A stretch of 64,000 nucleotides of DNA from positions 62,001 to 126,000 of the forward strand of contig JAZKJV010008879.1 of assembly GCA_037367405.1 (NCBI GenBank), read 5' to 3'. This stretch comes from Ottelia alismoides. Taxonomy: Eukaryota > Streptophyta > Magnoliopsida > Alismatales > Hydrocharitaceae. Below the pieces are notes generated by a model. The model had not been told where the DNA came from, searched no databases, and saw only the letters and a list, made by a program, of their open reading frames with translations. The stretch's first letter is position 1, and every line of letters begins with the position of its first letter. Both the position numbers and the translations under genes were made by a program. Below are positions 9,832 through 20,667 of the stretch, one piece after another.

Positions 9832-12800
9832 CTGACAACGTACAAGAGGTTATCTGGCTTTTTATCTGGGAGGTTGCTGATGGAGTTAACGGTGGCCATT
9901 GTGAGAATATGCTTTTCGGACTTGCCACCCTTGCTTCAAGAGTTGTGGGGATGCGGCATGCGCTTGGTCATGCATGCCTCTTTTAATCTTTTCTTCACGG
10001 CTGGCATGTACTCGAGAGCTTTCATTAATGGCATATTCAGAACCAAATTCTGGATGATTTCTATAATGGTAGGATCAGACAGAGCATTTTTCAAATTTTT
10101 CATTTTTTTGTGTTTTTTCATTGCTTCGGGAAAAGGAATATTCACAAAATCTTCATCAATTTCATTCAAAAGAGTGTCCATATTGTTGTGTACAGGTAGA
10201 TGGCAAAAAGAAATGGATTCATCTACAATTTGTGGACCAAAAATGACAGGCCCGGCTTCTGGTGTTGGCGTTGGACTCGCTGCAGGTGCATTGCTCCTCC
10301 TGTCAGGAACTGGCTGTGAGGCAGGTGCAGACGTTTCCAATGCTGGCCGATCTCCACCGAGGTTGCTGCTATCTTTTTGGTTTTGTCATTTTCTTCATTT
10401 TTTTGTGATTTTCTGGATGCTGGTGCTGCTCCCAAAATGCTGCTTGGCCCTGGTGTTGGCTGGACTGACAATTCCCCGTCAGATGCAAGATGCTTTCCCT
10501 TCGCCGTCGCCGATGGCTGGAGTGTCCTACCACTCCTGAGAGTAACAGCATTAGATAAAAAACAATTAAGTTCATCTGATTCGGGTTGGACACTGCCATC
10601 TACCTGCTCCTTGCATCGGAAATTGTTCGGATTGGCTTCGACCTGGGCTGGTATGACGGTCTTGGCTGCTGTCAGGTCGTCAATCTTCTGGGTCATCTCA
10701 GCCATGTTCTTCATTAATTGCTCTACGCAGGCCAGGGTTGGATTAACCGGTACAATCTTAGAGGAGTCCCCCTGTTGGGGCCTAGAGTGCAGGTATGGCG
10801 GCTGAGATTGTGACTGGTAACCTTGAGAAAATTGGTGAGGAGGAGGGTTGGAGGAATACTGTGAATTTAGCTGGTTGTATTGAGCAGCCGGTTGCTGATG
10901 ATATCCCTGTCTGCGGTATCCGGACTGCTGAGGCCCGTGCTGGTAATTCTGCCTCCACGTGTTACCGTGAGATGGAGGCTGGTATTGGTAGGAGTGCTCG
11001 AAGGGTCTCCCACCCTGCTGCTGCTGGTGATAGGGCATGTTGCCCATGTTCTGATCCTGAGAATGTCCCTGAGGACGGGTCAGCTGCACTTCATTTTCCC
11101 ACACGCCATTGATCTCCTGAATCAGTGGCGGGGGTGGGGAGAACTGCTCGGAGTAAGCTGGTTGGGGCTCAGGTTGATGTACAACCATCTATGTCTGGTG
11201 TTGCGGGAGCTGCTCCGGAACCTGCACATAATACATGTGCTGAATAGGCTAGGGTTGTGGTGGAGTCGGCTGAGGGTTCTACTGCATGGTAGGCTCCTTC
11301 TTCTCAGCATTCGGCTCGGTAGAAGTAGACACAGCGTTGCACATGTTTGCATTCAATACACGAACGAGCTGCTCCAATTGTTGGGATATCTGGTCGAGCT
11401 TTTCCGGACCCTAGGTCCTCTTCTCGATCACTGTCAATTTTCCGAGGTCCTGCGACCTCTTCTCAATGATATCCACCTTGGACAAGTGGCTCCCAATGAT
11501 GCTCAGGTTGGAGCTCTCATCCTTGTCCTCGGTGTGAGAAGCCATGTTCACTGGCTTGTTGATGGCGGTTGGTGGCTTCATGTATGCTCTAAACGAGGTT
11601 TGCGCAGCTTTTCCTTCATCCATTTCTTCGAAGACGTTCCATACCATGTCCTCGTCTTTGTTGAAATGTGAACCGCCACAAGCGACATCTACAAGCTTTT
11701 GGCTCTCAAGTGATAGCCCCCCAAAGAAATGCTGCACGAGACTAGTCGTTGGGATTCCATGGTGGGGGCACTTTTCTTGTAGATCCTTGAATCTTTCCCA
11801 CGCTTCATGGATAGTCTCGTGTGGCTGCTGGCAGAAACTGGAGATACGGGCACGCATCTGATTCAATTGCCCAAGAGGATAGAATTTATGGAGAAATGCA
11901 GACTTTAGATCCTCCCATGTCGTGACGACCTTTCCTAGATGGTCGACCCAATATAGGGCCTTGTCTTGAAGGCTGAAGGGAAAGGCGGTCATCTTGACTA
12001 CCCCCAGAGGAATGCCAGGGTAGTGAGCAGTGGCACAGATGTGACTAAACTTCTTGAGAAAGATATATGGTTCCTCAGTGGTATTCTCGTGGAATGTAGG
12101 AAGCAGGGACAGAAATTGTGGTTTCAGCTCAAAGTGGGCATGCATACGTGGAACCTGAATCCACTCAGTGATGCGTCCCGCTCCTGGGTTGTATGTTTCC
12201 TTGAGCGTAGGCTTGGGCTGCGGTGGATCTGCTTCCACTGCGTCGAATTCTGGTCTTCCCACTGAGAACTCATCTCTGACTTGTTTAAAATCTGGCTCTT
12301 GGCTCGGATCATTCTCCCTCCGATCATCTCTTGCATCGGCCCTCCTCCTCAAATCGTTCATCATATCTTGGAAGGCGGTTTGGGCCAGGGCTTGATTAGT
12401 CAACTGCTGCTGGATGGCTTGAATGGAAGCCAGCAGCTGACTGTTAACTTCGTTTTGCGTGGTATATTGTCCCTCCCCCAGATTGACTTCAGGCTCAGGT
12501 GGGGGTTGTGGTCCCATTCCTCTTCCTCCTGCCATCTCAGAATGAACTTGTATTTCCGGTCCGTGATCGGGTGAAGAATCTGCATGACAAAGCAATCCCT
12601 GATCAGTATCTTCTTGAGCACCGCTGTCGAGATGAATCTGGAATTAAGGTCAATCCTAGAATGTTGTGAACGGAGCATAGGATATTGACTGAAATCGATC
12701 TCCATCCATAAGGGGTTATTTCAGGGACAAGAGTAATCCCAGTTATTTGAAGGGGAAGAGCTAATTCGGGTTGCGAGTCCATCCCGAACAGTGGATTTAT

Positions 12801-12968
12801 TGGTGACAGGCAAGTGTTGAAGGAAGCGAGAATAGGAGAGTCCAAGGAGACATTCGCGAGATCCGAACTAACTTCTTGGAGATCACCCCTCTTTATGGAA
12901 GACGTTGCCGATACGGAATCGATGTAGGCATCGGCAAGGTCCCGACTGAACCATCCGTGTGACGACAT
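9832..12968 (-). pseudogene. gag of element A, with frameshifts and stops
   Basis: Encodes the capsid-like protein that packages element RNA. The start is taken at 12968, where MSSHGWFSRDLADAYI is matched by MSIHGWFTRD in D. The main frame 12595-11411 (394 codons) holds the capsid-type domain: ETYNPGAGRITEWIQ, FELKPQFLSLLP, FSLQDKALYWVD, AWERFKDLQEKCPHHG. A stop-broken stretch follows, then a Gln/Pro/Tyr-rich part (11188-10223) ending with NCFLSNAVTLRSGR, a typical Athila gag motif. After another frame change a Lys-rich tail follows (10340-9936). The N-terminal peptide and the main domain are in different frames. No CCHC zinc knuckle is visible. Confidence 0.88.
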
Positions 12969-14768
12969 CTTGAGAAGGTCAAAGGAGAAGATGATGGATG
13001 AAGAGCACGAGGGTGAACAAGAAATAAAAGGATTGTAAAACAGTAGAAGGCTCACAATGAGCAAGGGTCAAATGGAAAGAGAGCAAAAATGACGCAAGGG
13101 CGCGGTGTTTTTGATCTTGACCTTAATCCAACTAGCAATCAAACACAAAGCAAGGGGATTCACCAACTCAACACGTGAAGCCGTAAGGGTTCAGCTATTA
13201 TCTTTGTAGTTTTTAGATGAATTCAGGCATTTATCTTTTAACGAGTCCTTAGAGCGCTACGCCTATAGGAGAGAGAGTACTGCCGGAAGAGTATCCCATA
13301 CTTGTCCTCCTCCTGTGTAACCAGTAGTCTGCACTTTTTGAGGTCCTCGTAACCCTTCCTGGATCCCTACTCAGCCAAAGAAATAGAGAAAGGAAACCAA
13401 TAGGCGAAACCGATACTTCGGAACTCGCTCGCAACGGAATCACCCGTGAGCGTGCAAGAACCTACTCGGACGCAAGATGATGAGACAGACACCCCCGTGA
13501 AGGCGTGGCCTAGGCTCGATACTCGGACAAGGTCGATGCTCTGCACAGTAGAGAGTCACCAATGTTGATCAAGCCCTACTCGTCGACGTACGATAGAAGC
13601 GCCAATACTTCGGAAATCCATGCGATACACAAGGCAGCCACAGACTGGGTTTTGGGCTCTAATCCTTACGAAGCACTCAACTCACTTGGAAGGAGACCTT
13701 CCCATGCAACCTGAAGACAAGTGAGGGTGTTACTCTCCCCAAGTAATGAATCCAATTACAAGTTTTATTTAGGTCAAAGTTTTCTTAGCAGTCCCTTTTT
13801 TATTTTATTTTTTTGGTGTTATCGCTTCTTTTGAGTAGATTCAAACAAGCGTCTAACGGTTTTTTGTATTTTCTTGATCCTACTTTGTCCAAAAACAGAG
13901 GGAGAATAGAGTCGGAAAAGCCGTGCAAGTCGACACAAAGGTGGAAATCTCACCTTTGTGCCTAAATGATGGATGCAAAGTAAGAAGACTTACAGCGAAT
14001 CCCAGCTCTCTCCATGCGGGATGCAAAGCAGAATTTTATAAACCTAATCTATATGCCGGTATGCAATGCGGAAATCGTCCTAAGCAGGCAATTGCTAGCG
14101 TTAAGAACCACAAGTTAATCACCAATCCTCGATCCTAGAGTCCGGTCTAGACCCACCCCTCCTCTTCTCGACAAATCGAGTTCAGGAGTAGCGCTTGATG
14201 GGGTGAGCTTGCGGCGCGGCGGATCTAAGAAGATGATTTAACTGTTTAATTAAACTAAGTCCAAATACGTACTATAGGTACATGCAATGGTTATTAGGGT
14301 GGTTGGACCTAATCTAATCGATCAATCAATTCCTAAAATCTAAGGGCTCATTCCACAAAAGAAAGGAAAAAGGAAAACAAAATCGGCAAATGACAGTCGA
14401 GAAACGCGAAGAAAACCGCGGTGAGCCCCCAAGTGAACAGACACTTGGAAATTGGGCTCGAGTGTCCAAAGTCCAGGGTACCTGTATTATTACAAATGAT
14501 CAAATGTCTCTCTCTCACCAAAAATGAGAAAAAACTATCTATCTCTCTCTCTCTCTCAAGTCCTCCTGCTCTCTCCTGTCGGCTAGGGTAGAATAGCCGG
14601 CTCCTCCTCCCAAGGCTGCTCAGGATCCCCTAGGCGATCCTCCTCGGTCAGTGGTCCCTCGTAAGAAAATAAGAAAGGGATGTCAGACAGTTCAAAACAA
14701 GTTATGCAATAAATAATCAAAAATGGCTAAGTAGATAAAAGACACAAATGTACTCTACAAGCCGATGC
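12969..14768 (-). other. 5' leader of element A
   Basis: 1.8 kb between PBS and gag. No coding frame is convincing. It is homologous to the leaders of B (19292-20646) and D (29616-31439): for example the run GATGCAAAGCAGAAT near 14021 matches GATGCATAACAGAAT near 20090 in B. A CT-rich microsatellite lies at about 14531-14560. A CCGNCTCCTCCTCCCAAGG-like block lies near 14600-14625. The leader probably holds packaging signals; a spliced leader is possible but no splice site is established. Confidence 0.65.
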
Positions 14769-14786
14769 TCCCCGGCAACGGTGCCA
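14769..14786 (-). other. Primer binding site of element A (tRNA-Asp)
   Basis: On the minus strand TGGCACCGTTGCCGGGGA lies two bases after the LTR end. It matches the complement of the 3' end of plant tRNA-Asp (known to end CCCCGGCAACGGCGCCA) at all but one position. It sets the minus-strand primer site and fixes the LTR 3' boundary at 14789. Confidence 0.93.
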
Positions 14787-14788
14787 TT

Positions 14789-17700
14789 TGAAAAACGAGA
14801 TTGCGAGAGCCGCTAAATAGTGTTCTGACAAATCAGACTCATTGTCGCTGATGCGACTACTCAAGCCTTCCCGTTTGTCAACAATTAACCCACACAATCA
14901 ATCAATCAATCACGAGCAAGGATTAAAATTTATTATTTCCTACTAAAAATGTACAATGGCAAGCAAGTAGGGGTCGAACACAAGAAACAAAGGTGTAGAG
15001 TAAAGATAAAAGTCAAATCCTAGGTCTAATAGACTACCTTGCCACTCTAAATTTTTTGTGGGTTTTTAATTTTTTTAATTTTTTATTTAATTTTTAGTTT
15101 TATATTTTTGTATTTTGATTTTTAATTTACTGATTTTTTTATTTTATATTTTATATATATTTTTTTTCTTTTTCAATATTATAATATAAAAAACAATGTA
15201 ATAAAAGAGGTGATAAATATTTATAAAAATATGAAAAAATAATCAAAATATCAAAAATAAAATCTTTTTGGTCTTTTTATAATTTTTTACTATTTTTGTG
15301 ATTTTTGGGTATTTTTCAGAATGTTTTTGTTATTTTTAAATAACAAAATAAAGGAAAACAGGGAATTAGCTACTGGCTGGGGGTAAATGGGAATTAAAAA
15401 TAACAAACAGCCACAAAATTTTTCCAAACTATTTTTAGAATAAAGATAATAAAATATGGAACCTACAGAACTTGAGTTTCTATTTTTCTGAGTTTTCTCT
15501 TATTTTATATATTCTTTTAAAGTTTTTGTGTATTTTCGAATTTTTAAGGTTTTCTTTTGAGATTTTTAGTGATTTTTGGACTGACACTAAAATAGATTAA
15601 AATACATAAAAGGTAATTGTTTTGGCATTTTTAGAGGTATTTTATATTTTTTTGGTATTTTCTAAGCTAGACAGTACTGGAATAGCAAGTTTTTTATTTT
15701 TAATAAATAATAAAATGCAACAAAAATGAAAAATAAATATATGGCATGCAATGGCAAGTTAACAGGAGCTTAAGTTTATTTTTTTGAGAATTTTTGGCAC
15801 TTTAATGATGCGTGAAATAAATAGATCAAACACACAAAATCCTATACCTAGTAGGGGTATAAATGCAATTCTGGAAACATCCGGGGGCTTAAGCGCAAAT
15901 TTCACCAAAATACACGCGCAAAATACGTGATCTGTCGTTCGCAGGGGCATACTTGCAAATACTAAAAACCGATAGGGAAAAAGTGCAATTAACCCAAAAT
16001 ATATTTAAATTATTACGCACAGGGGTATAACTGCAAATACATGAAAGTTTTGGATTGAAAATGCAAAATATCCAAAATCGCGTGGCCCAGTCACGTGAGG
16101 TGACGTGGTCGAGGACTAAAGTGCAAATAAAATAAGTTCGGGGACCTAAGTGTAATTATTACAAAAACTTTTAAACTGCAGATAAAAGTTTGAAAGCTAA
16201 AAAGCAAATACGAAAACGCTTGGGTTTAAAGTGCAAAATACCCAATACCCTGATCGTGCGGCAGAGGGAGCTTCACTTGACGCGTGGCGCCTTGAGAGCC
16301 TCCGATGACGCTTCGCAAATGGAGGGCTCGGATTAGATCCCGGCCCAAGATCTGACGGACGGGGCGCGAAGGCGATCGAACGGCTCTTGTGCGCTTGGAG
16401 GGGGGCTACTGATCCAACGGTGGGGAGAGGTTCACGAAGAACACTCCCCCGGCGAGCTTTGGCGGGCGATTACAGCCGACACACGGCCTCTCCGGCCCTA
16501 GGATCAAAGGCAAAACGATCTTGGGTCCCCTCCGCATCTGAAGGAGGTCTCGGGTGGCCCTGAGACGGCTTGAAGGGGTCGGACGGCGGAGGTGACCTGG
16601 GCAGCTGCTCCCGGGGACTTCGAGGCTCGATGGAGCCTTCTCTTGGGCTCTGACGTGCAGGGGAGAAGCACAAAAACCAGGCGAGGCGAACCGGGGGTTT
16701 CTCGGGTCAAATGGGTGTGGCATGCGGCTCGGGCGTGGAGCTCCGGCGGGCGGCGGAGAATGGAGCTCAGTCGCTCGATCTGGGCGAGATCGAGGGAGAT
16801 GGACGGGTGGAGCGGAGCGACGGAGTGAAGGGGAAAATAATGGAGGCGACAGGTGGTCGGGATGATGTGTGGAACGACCGGAAACAACGGGCGGAGCTCA
16901 GCTCCGCCGTTGGTTCGATTGAGGGAATCACGGCGATTAATCAAAGCAAATGCAAAACTGCTATAGACCTGACCAAACCTAAGCTAAGGCTACAATAAAA
17001 TGGAAAGCGAAGGGGGTGAGGCTCACCAGAGACGTAGGGATGGAGGTCGCGGCGGAGCTTCGGCGAGGGGCTGGATCTCTTCGATTCAACACCAAATAGT
17101 GTGAACCCAGGCTCGAATCGACTCCCGTTGTCACCAGGAACACGATGGGCTAGGGGTTTGCGGTAACTTTGGCGGAAGAAGGATCAAAGGCAAAACGAAG
17201 TCGGGGGGGTTTAGTTTTGAACTGTGGTCGGGGCGTGAAGTTCAAGGAGGGTGTCAGCTTGATGCGGTGCTCCACAACCCAAGGAATCACTTGGGCGTGA
17301 TTCACCATTGTTCGAGGAAGAGATTTCCTGAAGATGTCATCGCCAAAGGGTGATCGAGGCGTCCTCGAAAAATGGATGAAACTGTGGTCAAAACCAACTT
17401 CTGACAAGGTTCAGACCCCGATCAACTCCTGAAGAGTTGACCGCGGTCAACCAATGGAGCTCTCTGGTTGGTCCACGTGGACCAACCAGAAAATTCCTTG
17501 GCAAAAACCTTATAAAATCAATTTAAAATAGATAATGAATTAATTAAATTTTAACTATTAAATAAAAAGTATTTGTAATTTTATGAAGTATTTTATGGTC
17601 ATTTTTATTTATTTTTATGAGATATATTTTTACAAGTTGCTTTTTACACCCTACATAGGTATATTACCTATATATTTTATACTTTTATTTTTATTTTGTG

Positions 17701-18645
17701 TGTTCTAATTTTACTATTTTTATTTCTTATTTTATATAATTATAAAATACTTTTACACACATAAATATATTTTTATTTTATTTTATTAATATGTTTTGTA
17801 TATTAAATAAAATATAAGTAGGTATTGTATAGGTATGTATATAGGTATAATACCTGTGTATTTTATATACATTTATTTTTATTTTGAGTTTTATTTAGGT
17901 TTTTGTTCCTGTTTTAGTGTACATAATTATTATAAATAATATTCACAAAATTATAAAAATATAAAAATACAAAAATAATGATTAAAGAATAAATTGAATA
18001 TTTTAAGTTGTACAGGTATACAATGTGGGTCCAAAACTCAACTTTCAAACCGTAGCTCCGCCAAATGTGAAACCACCATCATTAAATAGATTATTTTATT
18101 CTATATACAGTTAAAGGTGAGTTTACTGCATTTGGAGTTTTCATTTGTGAGATACAGGTCTGGGAATTTGGGATTCTGGATTCTTATTCAGACCATAACT
18201 TTTTATCTGTACATTATTTTTCAGTGAAATCAATTTCGTATTTTTTTATATAAAAATATCTACAACTTTTATGTACAACGTTTCTTTATTTGATGCACAA
18301 AAAGTAGAACCAAAAATAGGTCCCAAAATGAATAAAGAAGGAATGAAATAGAATGTGTTTTTATTGTATTTTAACCCTTATCTCCCCCTACTTTATTCCT
18401 TGTCGACCTATTCATCAAGATGCCTAGGTCTCGGGGTTTCGGGTCATAAAATATTTACAATATCTTATTCTTTTTCTTTTCTTTTCTTTATTCTATAATT
18501 TTGGCATTAAAAACAGTATTTTATACACTTTTTACACACATATGCATGAGTGCTAAATTGCTCTATTTAATGTTATTTTCAGGCATTTGCTAGGGTTTTT
18601 GAGGCCAAAATGATAGAATAAAGATGATGAAATGTGGATTCATCA
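14789..18645 (-). repeat. 5' LTR of element A (3857 bp)
   Basis: Complete LTR, beginning on the minus strand with TGATGAAT at 18645 and ending TTTTTCA at 14789, two bases before the PBS. It aligns with 1-2936. The U3 part (18645 to about 17520) is AT-rich and is followed by a TATA box. The transcribed part holds a GC-rich block (about 16250-17460), the TGCAAA-unit array (about 15850-16245) and an AT-rich 3' end with the motif GGTCGAAC (14972-14979). Small ORFs such as 16504-16944 recur in the 3' LTR but show no recognisable domain. Confidence 0.94.
17436..17518 (-). promoter_or_regulatory. Core promoter of LTR A with TATA box and two perfect palindromes
   Basis: On the minus strand a TATA box (ATTTTATAAGG) lies at about 17509-17518. 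About 20 bp downstream is a perfect 28 bp palindrome at 17463-17490 (arm TCTGGTTGGTCCAC), with the G-box core CACGTG at its centre. A second perfect 16 bp palindrome, GTTGACCGCGGTCAAC, is at 17436-17451 and consists of two facing W-boxes (TTGAC). The 3' LTR has the same sites with a few mismatches (1730-1808). G-boxes bind bZIP/bHLH proteins and W-boxes bind WRKY proteins in plants; use here is inferred. Confidence 0.7.
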
Positions 18646-19291
18646 TTGGCCTTCAGCCTAATATAATCCTGCCCAACCCTAGGGTGACTAAGGTTGTTGC
18701 AAACCAGCTCGAAGTCTCTGAGGAAGGCATATGTTTCTTCGTTTGCATTTCCATTAAACTTCGGGAGCAGGCTCAGAAAGTGGGGTTTTAGCTCGTACGC
18801 TTCAGGGGGAACCGCCGGTATCAACCAACTATGCATCTCATTTTCTGCTGAATTGTGAGAATCAACCATTGGTAGGTCAATTCCTCCTACTGTAATAATA
18901 TGTCCTATCCTTGTCGTGAGATCAGCATTCTGTTGTTCGGCTGTGGCGAGACAAGCAAGGATTTGCTGGAGTAGGTCATCTCTGTGTTCTTCCTCATCCT
19001 AGGGTCGCTTAGGTGGAATCTTATCCTCTAGTCCTGGGTAAAGAAGATGATCTTGGTTAGAGGACATATCAAGGAAGGGGTTTTTACCGAGGCGATGGTC
19101 TTCCTCGGTGAGATCAGAGGCGAGAAAAGGGTTGGTTCGAGATTAACCACCCCGGTTTTAAGGGATCCATAACTCAAGAGGGTCATGAGCTCTGGTTGGT
19201 CCAAGTTGCGTATGGGCTAGTGAAGATGAGCTTCGTGGGGGGTCAAGGAAATATTGGCGAATCGAGAGTTGATATCCCCCCAGTCAGTCAT
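18646..19291 (-). pseudogene. gag N-terminal part of element B, cut by element A
   Basis: The start is placed at 19291 (MTDWGDINSRFANISL), parallel to the conserved gag N-terminal peptide of A and D; an in-frame stop follows. A second ATG at 19067 opens MSSNQDHLLYPGLEDK, then one stop, then a readable stretch with DDLLQQILACLATAEQQN and AYELKPHFLSLLPKFNGNA, which matches the capsid start of A (FELKPQFLSLLP). The frame continues as ETYAFLRDFELVC up to the A LTR junction at 18645/18646, where it is cut. The remaining gag and all of pol are outside the window. Confidence 0.82.
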
Positions 19292-20646
19292 CTTGGAGTG
19301 ACGAGAAGAATCGAGAGTTCTAAGTAAAGATAGGATTTTACTCCTACCTGAAGTAAACAATTGAATCCAAACCCTGTAATTACACACTCAACACGATAAA
19401 GGACTCAAAACCGAGTCTGATTAGTCTGGTTGATTTTTAAGTGTGATATTCAAGCAAATAGCAAAGGTTACGTGGCCTATAGGGAAGTCGGCTCAGAGCC
19501 AAATGTGTCTTCCCTGTTTAACTTGTCGCCTAAGATACATGTGTCCTTCCTTTCTTCGCTCCTATCCCAAGTTGATGGATTAAAAGACCTGCCCCTATCT
19601 ACTTGCAAGAAGGCGGAGGCAGACAAGGCTGGAACTTCACCCTGGGGGCTACTAGCAACTTGTCGCGAAGTGTCGCGGGTTCACCCCTGATTACCTGTAA
19701 ACAGGCAGAGGTTACTTGGTACTAGTCAATGAACCTAAAAAACTTCAACTCGTGGTATTTGCTAGGATCATTCGGTATGTGATATGGAAGGCAGGGATTT
19801 GGGCTCTTCCTTAAGGTGTACACACACACTCAAGTACCCTCACTCAGCTTGACAACAAGGTTGGGGTTAATCTCCCGCAAGTAGAATTTCCGATTTTATT
19901 GAATTTTTTTGGTCAATACTGTTAGCAGTCCCGGTTTTAAGTTAAGTTATCACTGATTAAGTCCAATACACATAGCACGCCTATCATCAACCAAGAGAGA
20001 GGAGTAGAGAAAAGATGATGCACGATAAATCAATGATTCTTATGTTGAGTATAGAATACTTACAGTGATCCCTTTGCTTTTATGCAGGATGCATAACAGA
20101 ATTGAAATCTTTTATACTATATGCAAATGCAGACGACAAAATCCGCTCCTAGACAGGAAATCCTATTAGCGAGTGAAGCACAAATTTAATTTGACTAGAT
20201 CTGTAGTCTAAGTGTATCTTTTATGTGTGATGTGTGATCCTAAAGAATTACAAAAACAAGTAAATCCTAGAGTGGCTCGAGGAGCCGCTAGTGCAAGCCT
20301 AGTCTAAAAATCAATCCACACAGCACATGGGGACACGTTTCCATTATTTTTACACACGAGAGAACCCAAATGGGAACCGTTAAAAATAATGCAGAAAATA
20401 ATGGAAAATAACAAAGATTACAAGTCCTCATGGTCACTTAAAAAGTTAAAAATGCAACTCCTCGAAGTGCCTTCGACTCCTCGTGTTCCTTGCACAAAAA
20501 CAATTTGAGGTCAGATAAAGGACAAAATGAAAATGCTCAAAAATAAATGACAAGAAAATATTAACAAGAAAATCGGGAATCAGACTACCCGGGGATGGAA
20601 AATCAAACACTCAAAAAATCCTCTATAAATTAACCTAAGCTGTGCC
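19292..20646 (-). other. 5' leader of element B
   Basis: 1.35 kb between PBS and gag with no supported ORF. Homologous in patches to the leader of A (GATGCATAACAGAAT region near 20090; CCAATTGAA/GATTTTATTG region near 19890). Nothing else recognised. Confidence 0.6.
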
Positions 20647-20664
20647 TCCCCGGCAACAGCACCA
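20647..20664 (-). other. Primer binding site of element B (tRNA-Asp)
   Basis: Minus strand TGGTGCTGTTGCCGGGGA, three bases after the LTR end. It differs from the perfect tRNA-Asp complement at two positions, both C-to-T on this strand. Confidence 0.88.
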
Positions 20665-20667
20665 TTT

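Larger units (their letters stand above)
1..18645 (-). mobile_element. Athila-like Ty3/gypsy retrotransposon A (left end outside window)
   Basis: A near-complete LTR retrotransposon read on the minus strand. Two copies of the same long LTR flank a tRNA-Asp PBS on the right, gag, protease, RT, RNase H and integrase in the Ty3/gypsy order, and a PPT on the left. The Athila lineage is inferred from the tRNA-Asp primer, the gag motif AVTLRSGR, the RT box FVDDFSVYG and an integrase without a chromodomain. The element is non-autonomous: pol carries stops, a frameshift, small deletions and a MITE insertion. It lies inside gag of element B; its other flank is outside the window, so the target duplication cannot be checked. 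Confidence 0.93.

Noticed and set aside
9874..10539. Plus-strand ORF of 221 codons
   Set aside because: It is the antisense of gag of element A; the minus strand carries recognised gag motifs.
10880..11671. Plus-strand ORF of 263 codons
   Set aside because: Antisense shadow of the Gln/Pro-rich part of gag in element A.
14880..14910. Short AATC repeats (AATCAATCAATCAATC) as a candidate telomere-like or CRISPR-like array
   Set aside because: Simple microsatellite of four to five units inside an LTR.
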